A stretch of 64,000 nucleotides of DNA from an uncultured Bacteroidales bacterium. Its GTDB lineage: Bacteria; Bacteroidota; Bacteroidia; Bacteroidales; F082. Under the pieces are notes generated by a model, which did not search any database, was not told the origin of the DNA, and saw only the letters and a program-made list of their open reading frames with translations. A program made the position numbers and the translations under genes. This document shows positions 50,659 to 60,510 of this stretch, in pieces. Every line of letters begins with the position of its first letter. Position 1 is the stretch's first letter. Where the stretch lies: the NCBI GenBank assembly GCA_947307415.1, contig CAMZJA010000007.1, positions 1 to 64,000 on the forward strand. Direction: 5' to 3'.

Positions 50659-52995
50659 ATGAAAAAATTGCTATTAACAATATTGTTTTGGGCTTTGGCA
50701 GGAATCACAGCATTAAACGCCCAGGATTTCACCGTCGGACCATTTGATTTTATAGTCAACGAAGACAGCGTTTCGGTAACCGTTGCCGGTCATATCGACT
50801 GTAACGGCTCTTGGGTGGGATTCGATATTCCCGAAACAGTTACATACGATGGCATAGATTATACTGTAACCGCTATTGGAGACGGCGCTTTTTTCAATTG
50901 TGTCAGGACGACTGGTCCCTTGACGCTTCCTAATACCATAACTTACATCGGTGATTACGCATTCGCTTTCTGTTATGGACTTACAGGCGATTTGACCATA
51001 CCTAATTCAGTGACTTATATTGGTGAGCGTGCATTTTACCTTAATGGTTATAATGGCAATTTGACTATCGGTAATTCTGTCATCACAATTGGCGAACAGG
51101 CTTTTGCGGGATGCTCCGGATTGACAGGCTCGCTCAACATCCCAAATTCAGTTACAACTATAGGGAAATATGCGTTTGCCAATTGCAGCGGTTTGACAGG
51201 CTCCTTAAGCATTTCAAATTCTCTCCTTTCAATTAGTGATGGCACCTTTAAAACCTGTAGTGGTTTGACAGGTCCTTTGAATATTCCATATTCCATATAT
51301 AAAATCGGCGAAGAAGCTTTCGCTTACTGTTCAGGATTGAGTGGTGTTTTATATATTCACGACATGATTTACGACATTGGCGACCTTTCATTCACTGGAT
51401 GCTCGGGATTTGAAGGAATTGTTGTGGATGCTGACAACCCTAATTATGATTCGAGAGACAATTGCAATGCCATCATAAAAACCAATGACAACATTTTGAT
51501 ATTCGGATGCGCCAATTCCACCATTCCAAATTCAGTTGTAAAAATAGGCGAAAAAGCATTTGACGGATGCTGGGGCCTAAAACACATTGAAATTGCAAAT
51601 AGCGTAACTGAAATTGGCAACAATGCCTTTAACAATAGTGGCCTGTTATCAGTCCATCTATCAAGCTCTGTGAATCAAATATGGCACAATCCATTTACAA
51701 ATTGCAGGTTTTTGGAAGAGATAGTTGTTGATTCACTTAATTCAGTTTATGACTCAAGAAACAACTGTAATGCAATAATTCATACTGAATTGAACAGATT
51801 GGAAGCAGGATGTAAAAACACTGTGTTTCCTGATAATATTACAACAATCGGCTATCAGTCTTTTTTAGGATGTACAGACATGACCGGCTCGTTGATAATT
51901 CCTGAATCCGTCACACTTATCGGTACATCCGCGTTTTCTAATTGTTCAGGTCTGGATGGAACTTTGTTTATCCCAAGTTCTGTAACAACGATTTCGAGTC
52001 AGGCATTTTATAAATGCAATGGATTTAAGAATGCCCTTTCTATGGCTGTAACGCCTCCTTCATGTGGAAGTGATGTTTTCACCGACTTCGGTTGCCACAC
52101 ACTTACAGTCCCTTGCGAAAGTTCAGAAGAATACGGAAACTGGGGTTGGTACCAGTATTTCGACACTATCGTTGAAGACTGCGCCACTTGGGAAGAATAT
52201 CCGCTCATTGGCGACGAATGGTATTATGAAATCACAAACGAGAACGGCAGCGTCACCTATCAGTATCTCGAATGCGCCACCGACACAACAATCAACACAT
52301 CCAGACCTAAAGTCATTGTAAAGAATAACACATTGTACGACAAAGGATTAAACATTGTCAAGACTCACGAATACGTTTACAGCGACAACGACGTTGTTTT
52401 TTGGTGGGACAAGCAATCGCAGAGCTACACTACACTTTATAATTTTAACGCAAATGTCGGCGACGAATGGACTATTAGCGTTGGCAATCAAAGCATTACG
52501 ATGCATGTTGATGCAGTTAACTACACCGAATACAATGGTAACCTCTATCGAATAATGACCGTCAGCGATGAAAACGATATCTTTGGCGGCGATATCATCT
52601 GTGGCATCGGGCACACCAAGAGTTTCTTCCCCGAGAGATTGCTGTCGAAAAACAAAAGTTATCGTGTTGACGGCATGCGCTGCTATTGGGTTAACGGAGA
52701 GCCGATTATCCAGTTTGGCGATGTCGATTGCGATGAGATTTACGAGAAGCATCACAAAACGACGCCACAAAACAATGGCGAGGAGGAATGCTCAGTTTAC
52801 CCTAATCCTGCTGGCGATAACATTATTCTCAATGTCAATCAGCCATCAGATTTCACCATCACCGACATCACTGGAAAAATTGTTATGCAAGGCGCGATTA
52901 CGTCTAATAATCAACAGATTAACATTTCAGAATTATCATGCGGGATGTATTTCATAAAAACCGACGATTTATTGGAAAAATTCATTAAAAAATAA
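50659..52995 (+). CDS. T9SS-sorted BspA-like leucine-rich repeat protein
   Basis: 778 residues. Signal peptide (MKKLLLTILFWALAGITALN), then at least ten BspA-type (LRR_5) repeats up to about residue 480 (IPNSVTTIGKYAFANCSGLT and variants). Two copies of a DNPNYDSRDNCNAII-type insert occur within the array (about 259 and 372). A separate beta-rich domain follows (about 510-690), and the end is a T9SS sorting domain: VYPNPAGDNIILNV, DITGKIVMQGAI, CGMYFIKTDDLLEKFIKK. Exposed on the cell surface; ligand unknown. It is the longest product of the second TPR-regulator group. Confidence 0.9.
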   Translation: MKKLLLTILFWALAGITALNAQDFTVGPFDFIVNEDSVSVTVAGHIDCNGSWVGFDIPETVTYDGIDYTVTAIGDGAFFNCVRTTGPLTLPNTITYIGDYAFAFCYGLTGDLTIPNSVTYIGERAFYLNGYNGNLTIGNSVITIGEQAFAGCSGLTGSLNIPNSVTTIGKYAFANCSGLTGSLSISNSLLSISDGTFKTCSGLTGPLNIPYSIYKIGEEAFAYCSGLSGVLYIHDMIYDIGDLSFTGCSGFEGIVVDADNPNYDSRDNCNAIIKTNDNILIFGCANSTIPNSVVKIGEKAFDGCWGLKHIEIANSVTEIGNNAFNNSGLLSVHLSSSVNQIWHNPFTNCRFLEEIVVDSLNSVYDSRNNCNAIIHTELNRLEAGCKNTVFPDNITTIGYQSFLGCTDMTGSLIIPESVTLIGTSAFSNCSGLDGTLFIPSSVTTISSQAFYKCNGFKNALSMAVTPPSCGSDVFTDFGCHTLTVPCESSEEYGNWGWYQYFDTIVEDCATWEEYPLIGDEWYYEITNENGSVTYQYLECATDTTINTSRPKVIVKNNTLYDKGLNIVKTHEYVYSDNDVVFWWDKQSQSYTTLYNFNANVGDEWTISVGNQSITMHVDAVNYTEYNGNLYRIMTVSDENDIFGGDIICGIGHTKSFFPERLLSKNKSYRVDGMRCYWVNGEPIIQFGDVDCDEIYEKHHKTTPQNNGEEECSVYPNPAGDNIILNVNQPSDFTITDITGKIVMQGAITSNNQQINISELSCGMYFIKTDDLLEKFIKK

Positions 52996-53019
52996 TTATT
53001 TTTGCAAAAAAATCATGCC

Positions 53020-53799
53020 ATGAAAAAATTTATATCAGCTTTGTTTTTAGTCGTGTTGGTTGTTTTCATCGTTATTTCATGCAAAAAAGAAACGAATAGC
53101 ACCACTCCCACCCCTATCGACACCAGCAAAATCACTTTCGGCAACATCGAAGGGATGAACGTGGTGACGTTAGATTCTATTTATTTGACAAACCACACCT
53201 ATGCCGGGTATTATTATACTGAAAATATTGATTTTGACGGCGATGGCATGGGAGATAATATTATTGGGTTTGAGATAATCGCCGGTGCTTGGGTTGGCTG
53301 TGGCAGTCACAACGTCGGAATTCTTGGAGAATCTTTCGAAAAAAAGACTTTTATCCATAATGACACATCGTATTATTCCCACGATGGAATTGTTGAGGCG
53401 ACGTTTTCAGAAATATATTCCAATTGTGGGCAAATTGCCGACAACGATTCAGTCCTGATGACCAGTCAAGCTTTGAAAGTCACGGCTAATGATGAAGGCG
53501 CTCAGATGAGTGTCAACGACAATTTCGGATATGCCTCAATTTTCTACAATGACGCTGAGATATTTCAAGGCGATTTGTTTAGTGAAACATACCTTTATTC
53601 CAACGACACTGTTTACCAATACACTTTCAGGTATATCAACCATTGCAGCGCTTTTGCAACCGGGAAGCCTGAATATATAGGTTTTAAAGTCACCGAAGAC
53701 GACCGCACCCGCTTGGGATGGGTTAAAGTAGAGCTTATTCCGTCGGATCTTCCGGATGATTACTACTTCAAGATTATTGAAGCTGCAATACAGAAATAA
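53020..53799 (+). CDS. Putative lipoprotein of unknown function
   Basis: 259 residues from ATG 53020 (an earlier ATG at 53002 overlaps the promoter). Lipoprotein signal (VVFIVISC, Cys21) followed by a low-complexity linker (KKETNSTTPTP). The body contains FDGDGMGDNIIGFE, a calcium-site-like DxDxDG run, and ends with RTRLGWVKVELIPSDLPDDY, the pattern of small secreted Bacteroidota proteins with beta-sandwich folds. No family is assigned. A -7 box TATTTTTG lies at 52997-53004, so it can be transcribed apart from the LRR gene. Confidence 0.7.
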   Translation: MKKFISALFLVVLVVFIVISCKKETNSTTPTPIDTSKITFGNIEGMNVVTLDSIYLTNHTYAGYYYTENIDFDGDGMGDNIIGFEIIAGAWVGCGSHNVGILGESFEKKTFIHNDTSYYSHDGIVEATFSEIYSNCGQIADNDSVLMTSQALKVTANDEGAQMSVNDNFGYASIFYNDAEIFQGDLFSETYLYSNDTVYQYTFRYINHCSAFATGKPEYIGFKVTEDDRTRLGWVKVELIPSDLPDDYYFKIIEAAIQK

Positions 53800-53834
53800 G
53801 ACAAGATTTACAAGATAATTATCAGACAATACTA

Positions 53835-53914
53835 ACAGGATTTACAAGATTTTGGACGACCAAAATGGCCGTCCAAAATTTTTATCCAAATATTGTTAAT
53901 CTTGTAAATCCTGT
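53835..53914. terminator. Nested inverted repeats between convergent genes
   Basis: Outer arms ACAGGATTTACAAGATT (53835-53851) and AATCTTGTAAATCCTGT (53898-53914), a perfect 17 bp, enclose TTTTGGACG (53850-53858) with CGTCCAAAA (53870-53878). Both sides of the inner stem are A/T-rich, so it could end transcription from both genes. ACAAGATTTACAAGAT-like sequence is a common intergenic repeat in this group. Confidence 0.7.
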
Positions 53915-53934
53915 CTAATATAAGACATCCTGTC

Positions 53935-56900
53935 TTAGTGCGTCTTATCCGGCCACTCCGGGATTGCCGGCGCTTCCGGCCAGTCTTTCATCTGTTCAAG
54001 GATTACCTCAATAGCCTTATCAAGCTGTGCATCAATGCCATTAAACTCGTCGTACGGGTTGTTGTCGATGACGATGTCAGGGTCAACGCCGTGGCCTTCG
54101 ATAATCCAGTTGCCGTTTTGGTCGAACGGAGCGAACTCAGGACGGTTCAATGTGCCACCATCGATGAATGGAAGGCTTCCACGAATACCGACAACGCCGC
54201 CCCATGAGCGTGTACCGATGGTAGTGCCAAGTTTGTAGTGCTTAAACTGCCATGGGAACAAGTCGCCGTCGGATGCTGAATATTTGTTGAACAACAACAC
54301 CTTAGGTCCGTTCATCATCTGGTTCGGCTTGATTTCAGCCGCGTTGCCGTTGCGTGTCACGGTCCACATCGAGGCTTCACGGCGCAGACGCTCGATAATC
54401 ATAGGTGAGACGTTACCACCACCATTGCCGCGGTCGTCGATAATCAAAGCTTTCTTGGTGAGCTGAGGATAGAAATATTTCACAAACTCGTTCAAGCCCT
54501 CAGGACCCATATCCGGAATGTGGATATAGCCAACCTGTCCGTTGGTCGCTTTAGTAACTTTCTCAATGTTGTTTTGCACCATATTATAATAATAAAGCGA
54601 GTTTTCGCTTGCAATCGGTGTCACCACCACGTCACGTGCTCCGCTTTCCGACGCTTTAGTGTTCAAACTCAAGACTACAGCCTTGCCAGCTTTGTCGATG
54701 AGTGCTTCGTAGATGTTGTTCATGTCTTTTGTCGACACGCCGTCGATTGCCACGATAAAGTCGCCTTCTTTAGCGTTCACGCCCAGTTCGGTCAATGGTG
54801 ATGTTGCAGCTTCGTTCCAGCTCTCCCCTTTCAAAATCCTCTTTATCTTGTAATATCCGCTGCCGTCGCGTTCAAGTTCCGCGCCAAGCAGACCGAGTGT
54901 GAGACGACGCACAGGGTTACGGTCGCCGCCACCAGTGTAGGCATGACCGATGTTAAGCTCGCCAATCATCTCGCCGATGAGATAGTTCACATCGTTGCGG
55001 TCGCCGCAATACGGAATCAAAACGGCATATTTATCGTGGATTGCCGGCCAGTCGTTGCCGTGCATGTTAGGCGCATAGAAGAAGTCGCGCATCTGACGCC
55101 ACGCCTCGGTGTAGATTTGAGCCCATTCCTCATGCAGGTTGACCCATTTCTTCATATTTGAGAGGTCAATAGGATTATCGATGCCTTTCACTTCGCGTTT
55201 AGGTGCGTCAATAACTGCCATATTCCAACGCTTTCTGACGACCATCTTCTTGCCGTCTGGAGTCAGGTCGTAACCGCTGAAATCGCCGATTTTTGTCTCT
55301 TCTTTCCCATCCAAATCATAGTAATACAAGCCGCCGCCACGGTTGCCCCATTTCATGTAATAAAGTCCGTTTTCAACAACCTGAAGGTCGTAATAATTTG
55401 AGTTATTCAAGTCTGGCAACGGGATGATTCGGCTCGTAATACCCTCAAAATCAATCTTTATCGACTTATCGTCCTCTTTCTTTGAGTCTTTTTTCTTATC
55501 CTTGCCCTTGCCAGGTTTCTCATCTTTCGCATCGCCTTTTTCTATTGAGACTTCATCATTTTTTTTCAAAAATGGCGATGGAGTGTCTTTCTGCAAAGTG
55601 ACCATGTAGATACGGCTCATCTCGCGATAGGCGTAATTCCATTCAACATTGCTGTATGTTGGATTAAAATCGCGTGCCGAGACGAAATACAGATATTTTC
55701 CGTTTTTGTCGAAAGTAGGATTTCCAGAGCTGAACCATGTGTCGGTAACGGCTTCAGTCTTCTGAGTGTCAACGTTATAGATGAAAATCTGGCTGAATTC
55801 CGACATCTTAGAATCACAGAAAGCAATCCATTTGCTGTCGGGCGACCAGGCATAATCGTCAATCTCACCTGCCTCGCTCTTCGCGATTTCTGTCACTTTC
55901 TTTGTGGCGACGTCAATCATCATCAGGCGGTTCATCTTATCGTACCAAGCTATTTTTTTGCTATCGGGCGACCATGAAAGCTCATATTTGTATGTCTCCG
56001 AAACCTTTTGAGGATCAGTGAGTTGAATAGCTTCTTCCTTGCCGTCCTGTTTCTGGATGTAAATCTCGTCGTTACCGGTGCGGTCGGAGATGTAAGCGAT
56101 ATATTCGCCATCAGGCGACCAAGCCACGTTACGGTCGTGAACACCGTCTGATTTTGTCAGATTGCGAGTAATTCCTGATTCTACAGGCAACGTCCAGACG
56201 TCACCGCGAGCGCCGATTGCGACACGTTTGCCATCAGGCGAGACGCTTCCCGATGTTATGAATTTCGACGCGTCGACATATTTCGTTCTCGTCGAGATGC
56301 CGTCGCCTATGATCTGCACCGGAATCTTATGAATTGAGTTGTCTTTCAGGCTCAGACGATACAGCTCGCCGCCGTTTTCATAAACGATGTCGTTGTCACC
56401 AAGCGAAGGATATTTCACATCGTAATAAGTGTAATCAGTAACCTTCGTAAGTGCCTTTGTTTTCAGGTCATAGCAGAAGATGTTCATCGTTCTGTCGCGG
56501 TCGGAGCAGAAATAAATCTTGTCGCCAGCCCACATCGGGAAGATATCCTGTGCGACGTTGTTTGTGATATTTGTGAGTTCTTTGGTGTTGAAGTCGAAGA
56601 TCCAGACATCGTCGGCCATGCCGCCGCGATAATATTTCCAAGTGCGGAACTCGCGCATCACACGGTTAAACGCAATCTTTTGACCGTCAGGTGAATATGT
56701 TATCCAGCCACCTTCTTCGAATGGAAGCTGTTCGCCCAGTCCGCCGTTGATGTTGGCGACAAACAGCTGTCCGACGAAATCGTCCCAAGTGATTCTGCGT
56801 GAACGATATACGATATTTTCATTGTCTTTCCACGTCATCACGATGTTGTTCGGTCCCATGCGGTCAGAGAGGTCGTCACGGTCAAGGGTGGCGGTGTAAG

Positions 56901-57213
56901 TGACACGTTTAGGCTCCCCACCTTGCGCCGGCATCACATAAACCTCGGTGTTGCCGTCGTATTGACCTGTAAATGCGATGTTTTTCCCGTCAGGCGAGAA
57001 TCTTGCGAAGATCTCGAATCCGTCAGGGTCGTTAGTCAGTTGGCGAGCCTCACCACCGTTGATGTCGACGGTGTAAAGGTCACCGGCATAGCTGAAGACC
57101 ACCTGGTTTCCGTGAATAGCCGGAAAACGCAGCATCTTAGCCTCGTTCTGTGCCTGCAGCGACAAAGCGCCGAATGCAAGCAACATGCTGAAAATCAATA
57201 AGTTTTTCTTCAT
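53935..57213 (-). CDS. Tricorn-like S41 peptidase with beta-propeller and PDZ domains
   Basis: 1092 residues. Signal peptide (MKKNLLIFSMLLAFGALSLQ). Residues 30-600 contain repeated WD40-like/TolB-like blades (FSPDGKNIAFTGQYDGN, YSPDGQKIAFNR, WSPDGEYIAYISDRTGNDEI). A charged low-complexity insert lies near 540-570 (GKGKDKKKDSKKEDD). A helical core domain, a PDZ domain (NAKEGDFIVAIDGVSTKDMN) and a C-terminal S41 peptidase with DDRGNGGGN and the serine motif YSASDGD (about residue 980) complete the Tricorn plan. A periplasmic protease degrading peptides or misfolded proteins is the likely role. It lies 18 bp after the AddA-like gene. Confidence 0.93.
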   Translation of the reverse strand: MKKNLLIFSMLLAFGALSLQAQNEAKMLRFPAIHGNQVVFSYAGDLYTVDINGGEARQLTNDPDGFEIFARFSPDGKNIAFTGQYDGNTEVYVMPAQGGEPKRVTYTATLDRDDLSDRMGPNNIVMTWKDNENIVYRSRRITWDDFVGQLFVANINGGLGEQLPFEEGGWITYSPDGQKIAFNRVMREFRTWKYYRGGMADDVWIFDFNTKELTNITNNVAQDIFPMWAGDKIYFCSDRDRTMNIFCYDLKTKALTKVTDYTYYDVKYPSLGDNDIVYENGGELYRLSLKDNSIHKIPVQIIGDGISTRTKYVDASKFITSGSVSPDGKRVAIGARGDVWTLPVESGITRNLTKSDGVHDRNVAWSPDGEYIAYISDRTGNDEIYIQKQDGKEEAIQLTDPQKVSETYKYELSWSPDSKKIAWYDKMNRLMMIDVATKKVTEIAKSEAGEIDDYAWSPDSKWIAFCDSKMSEFSQIFIYNVDTQKTEAVTDTWFSSGNPTFDKNGKYLYFVSARDFNPTYSNVEWNYAYREMSRIYMVTLQKDTPSPFLKKNDEVSIEKGDAKDEKPGKGKDKKKDSKKEDDKSIKIDFEGITSRIIPLPDLNNSNYYDLQVVENGLYYMKWGNRGGGLYYYDLDGKEETKIGDFSGYDLTPDGKKMVVRKRWNMAVIDAPKREVKGIDNPIDLSNMKKWVNLHEEWAQIYTEAWRQMRDFFYAPNMHGNDWPAIHDKYAVLIPYCGDRNDVNYLIGEMIGELNIGHAYTGGGDRNPVRRLTLGLLGAELERDGSGYYKIKRILKGESWNEAATSPLTELGVNAKEGDFIVAIDGVSTKDMNNIYEALIDKAGKAVVLSLNTKASESGARDVVVTPIASENSLYYYNMVQNNIEKVTKATNGQVGYIHIPDMGPEGLNEFVKYFYPQLTKKALIIDDRGNGGGNVSPMIIERLRREASMWTVTRNGNAAEIKPNQMMNGPKVLLFNKYSASDGDLFPWQFKHYKLGTTIGTRSWGGVVGIRGSLPFIDGGTLNRPEFAPFDQNGNWIIEGHGVDPDIVIDNNPYDEFNGIDAQLDKAIEVILEQMKDWPEAPAIPEWPDKTH

Positions 57214-57231
57214 AGATTAAATATTTAATGG

Positions 57232-60200
57232 TTATAATTCTAATGATAATTGTTTATTGTTGTTTGAGATTTCTCCACTCCGCTTTGCTTCGGTCGAAAT
57301 GACAGGTACCATTTCCACTTCAACAGCTTTAACCTCATCTCCTATATAAACGAGATAAGCCTTAATTTGCTGCATGGAATTCATCTGAATAATCGCACTC
57401 ATGTAGTCACGCAGCTGATTGTAATACTTCTCATGCTCTTTTCCCGTCTTGTAATCAATTAGGATGACACCTTGTCGCGTCTCTGCATAGCGGTCAGGAC
57501 GAATGATTCTGCCGTCGTAAGTGTGGATATCCATCTCGTTTTTCACCACAGCATCTTCTGCAAACGCTGGCTTAAGCTCAGGAATATCAATCACTTTGTG
57601 AAAAGTCTCGAGCAGTTTTGCAGCCTGTTCCTCATCGATAGTACCATCGTTGACATATGGTCGCAAAGCCTTTTCAGCGTCGTCAATCGTTTTGATTCGT
57701 GACAGAATCTGATGCACCAGCGCGCCCCATTCCTCAGGCATAAATGAACCTTTTTCAGCCCAAATCATGGTTGGATCAGGGTCAACTTTAAGTTTTTCGG
57801 ACCAATCCAACGATTTTGGAGCCTCCTTGCCAGCCTCTAATTCCAATATGCCAACATTGTCCTTATTATCTTCTTTCTTGTTGATTTCCAATATGGTAGA
57901 TACTAAATCGCCATAGTTATACGATGTCTTCTCCTCGCCTTCCTGAATATCAAATTCATTGTTTTTCACAAAATAATCGTCGAAGTCGGCGTCATCATTG
58001 TCAGACTTAACATGTTGAATATCAAGCTCATCAGCAAAGAAATCTGTGAAGAGATTATATCCGCCGGCAGGACATTTATCGTTAGTGTAAACGAACAACA
58101 TGTTTTTGGCACGCGTCATCGCCACGTACATGATATCGAGAATGTCGAGCATCGTTTTGTCGTTTTCCTTGTCAACATAATGCTCGTACGACGTGCCTTT
58201 CAGTTTGTCTTTCGACAATTTCAGCAAGAACGCATCGAGATGCGGAATATCTTTAGTGTCTTGATTATCAGCGCATCGTATCCACAACTCGTTCTGTGTG
58301 AATCCGTGTCCCGAACTCAGACTCGTGTCGGCGTAAGGATATAAAACCACCTTGAATTCCAATCCTTTAGCCTTATGGATGGTCATGATATTGACACAGT
58401 CGAGGTCGCCGGTGATCTGCACCGCCAGCTTGTCTTTTTTCTTTTCCCAGAACTCCAGAAAATCGCCGATTCCAGCACTATGACGGCACTGCCATTCGTA
58501 AACGATGTTCATGAAATACTGCAGAAACACATCGGATAACACGTTGAAATTGTAGCTATTACAAATCTGGTTGCAGATATCGTACAAACCACCGGATTGT
58601 TCTGTTATTGAGACGTTCGGCTGTGCGTCTCTACAACCGATTTTCGCAGAATAGAATTCCACCGCTTTTTTCGTTACGGGATTTTTGTCGTCAGCCATCA
58701 GTTTCAGCGTGTTGACAATCAGCTGGACCTTGTCGGAGGTCTGCAACAACACCGATTCAGCCGACAACACCTCAATGCCGTTTTCGACCAGATAATTTGC
58801 GATGTCGGTGCCATCACTATTGGAACGAACCAAGACTGTAATATCTTTATAATCAATTTCTTGATTATGTAAATCTATAATTTGCTTTAAGATTGCTGAT
58901 TTGACTTTTTCCTTGTATTCCGAGGTCTTCATCTCGCCATGGAACACCTCAACGGAGACAAAACCACCTTGTTTTTTGGTGTCGTAAATCTGTTCAGCGT
59001 CGTGATAAACGTCAGACAAATTCAAGAATTTTTCAGCATAACGGAAAAAGGTGTTGTTGAATTTTATCACGTTTTTCGACGAACGGTAGTTGGTGCCGAG
59101 CGACATTTTCAGCGCGGAATTCACAAACTGCGCCTCGCATCTTGCCCCAAATTCGCCTTCAGGTCGTTTGTAGATATTCGGAAGATTGATAATTTGCTCG
59201 ACTTCGCCGCTGCGGAAACGGTAAATAGACTGTTTAGCGTCGCCGACAATCATGTTCATGTTGCCGAAAGCGAGGCTGTTTTCCATCAGAGGCAGGAAAT
59301 TCTGCCATTGCAGCACCGAAGTGTCCTGAAACTCATCGATGAAATAATGCTTGTATTTCTCGCCGATTCTCTCGTAGATGAACGGCACCGAGCAGTCGCC
59401 CAAAATGTCGGAAATACGTTTGTTAAACTCAGAGATATGTACCTGTGACGTCTCCGTGATGTATTGGCGTATCAGCTCAAAAATATGGCTTCTCAGAACA
59501 TACAGATACAGTTCTTTCTCAATGATTCCAAACACCAACTTCTTGGAATACAGCGACTTATATTTTGCAATCGCATCAGCATAAACATAAACGATATGGT
59601 TGCCTGCGACATGACTTTTTGCGTCGTTCCAGTTTTTCTCGCCACTTAAAATCCTCTCGATGGTCGCAGTCGTGACATCGCTTTTGCCTTCGAGCATCTT
59701 GCGTTTTACTGATGGCAAGCCGGTTTTTGCCTTGCCATTGTAATCCTTGTCGGAAATACCAAGACTCGTTTCTTCAGTTTCTATATTCTTGATAATCAAA
59801 GACAAAGCCTCATTCATCTTCTCATTTTCAGAATGAACGTATTTCTTTATCTCCTTGTATTGTTCTTCATCTATGTTGCTGAAATTCTTGTAGTTACCTT
59901 TACGATACGCGTCTTCAGAGAGCAGTTTCTCGATATACTCGCCGATGAGTTTCTTGACGTTCCACGAGGACTCTTCCGAAAGGTTAAACTCCACAAAATT
60001 CGACAAAATCGTGGTGATGAACTTGTTTTTGCCAATCTCATCAGAGATACGCTTAATTATCTCATCAATAAGGTCGTCGTTATCCAAAATGACATTGTAC
60101 TGCCCAGGCAAATCGAGCTCTCGCGCAAAAGTTCTTGACAAACGTTGTACAAAACTGTCGATGGTGCACACCGCAAAGTCGCTGTAGTTATGCAACATCC

Positions 60201-60510
60201 TGACGTACAATCGTTTAGCTCTTGCCATAAGCTCATTTTCATTAACTCCGATGGCTGAGACAAGATAGTCGCGCATCTGCTTGATATCTTCTTTTTCGGA
60301 GCCCTCACTGATTCCGAGTAAAAACCGTAATATCTTGGTTTTCATCTCGTTAGCAGCTTTATTAGTAAATGTGACAGCTAAAATCTCGCGGTAAGCGTCG
60401 GCATTTTCGCCAAGACAAAGCCCAAGATATTCCTTCACAATGGTGAAGGTCTTGCCAGAGCCTGCGGAGGCTTTGTAAATCTTGAAAGGCTTATTTTGGT
60501 GTTGGTCCAT
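57232..60510 (-). CDS. UvrD-family helicase-nuclease (AddA-like)
   Basis: 1092 residues. Walker A KASAGSGKTF (residues 13-22), DEFQDTSVLQWQNFLPLM (Walker B and motif II), GDAKQSIYRFRSGEVEQI (motif III), LGTNYRSSKNVI (motif IV), VNIMTIHKAKGLEFKVVLYP (motif V) and MYVAMTRAKNMLFVYT (motif VI). The C-terminus holds a RecB-type nuclease core: PDRYAETRQGVILIDYKTGK with a downstream QLRDYM. It should process double-strand breaks for recombination, as AddAB/RecBCD does. The usual AddB partner is not adjacent. It overlaps the end of the TamB gene by 20 bp. Confidence 0.93.
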   Translation of the reverse strand: MDQHQNKPFKIYKASAGSGKTFTIVKEYLGLCLGENADAYREILAVTFTNKAANEMKTKILRFLLGISEGSEKEDIKQMRDYLVSAIGVNENELMARAKRLYVRMLHNYSDFAVCTIDSFVQRLSRTFARELDLPGQYNVILDNDDLIDEIIKRISDEIGKNKFITTILSNFVEFNLSEESSWNVKKLIGEYIEKLLSEDAYRKGNYKNFSNIDEEQYKEIKKYVHSENEKMNEALSLIIKNIETEETSLGISDKDYNGKAKTGLPSVKRKMLEGKSDVTTATIERILSGEKNWNDAKSHVAGNHIVYVYADAIAKYKSLYSKKLVFGIIEKELYLYVLRSHIFELIRQYITETSQVHISEFNKRISDILGDCSVPFIYERIGEKYKHYFIDEFQDTSVLQWQNFLPLMENSLAFGNMNMIVGDAKQSIYRFRSGEVEQIINLPNIYKRPEGEFGARCEAQFVNSALKMSLGTNYRSSKNVIKFNNTFFRYAEKFLNLSDVYHDAEQIYDTKKQGGFVSVEVFHGEMKTSEYKEKVKSAILKQIIDLHNQEIDYKDITVLVRSNSDGTDIANYLVENGIEVLSAESVLLQTSDKVQLIVNTLKLMADDKNPVTKKAVEFYSAKIGCRDAQPNVSITEQSGGLYDICNQICNSYNFNVLSDVFLQYFMNIVYEWQCRHSAGIGDFLEFWEKKKDKLAVQITGDLDCVNIMTIHKAKGLEFKVVLYPYADTSLSSGHGFTQNELWIRCADNQDTKDIPHLDAFLLKLSKDKLKGTSYEHYVDKENDKTMLDILDIMYVAMTRAKNMLFVYTNDKCPAGGYNLFTDFFADELDIQHVKSDNDDADFDDYFVKNNEFDIQEGEEKTSYNYGDLVSTILEINKKEDNKDNVGILELEAGKEAPKSLDWSEKLKVDPDPTMIWAEKGSFMPEEWGALVHQILSRIKTIDDAEKALRPYVNDGTIDEEQAAKLLETFHKVIDIPELKPAFAEDAVVKNEMDIHTYDGRIIRPDRYAETRQGVILIDYKTGKEHEKYYNQLRDYMSAIIQMNSMQQIKAYLVYIGDEVKAVEVEMVPVISTEAKRSGEISNNNKQLSLEL

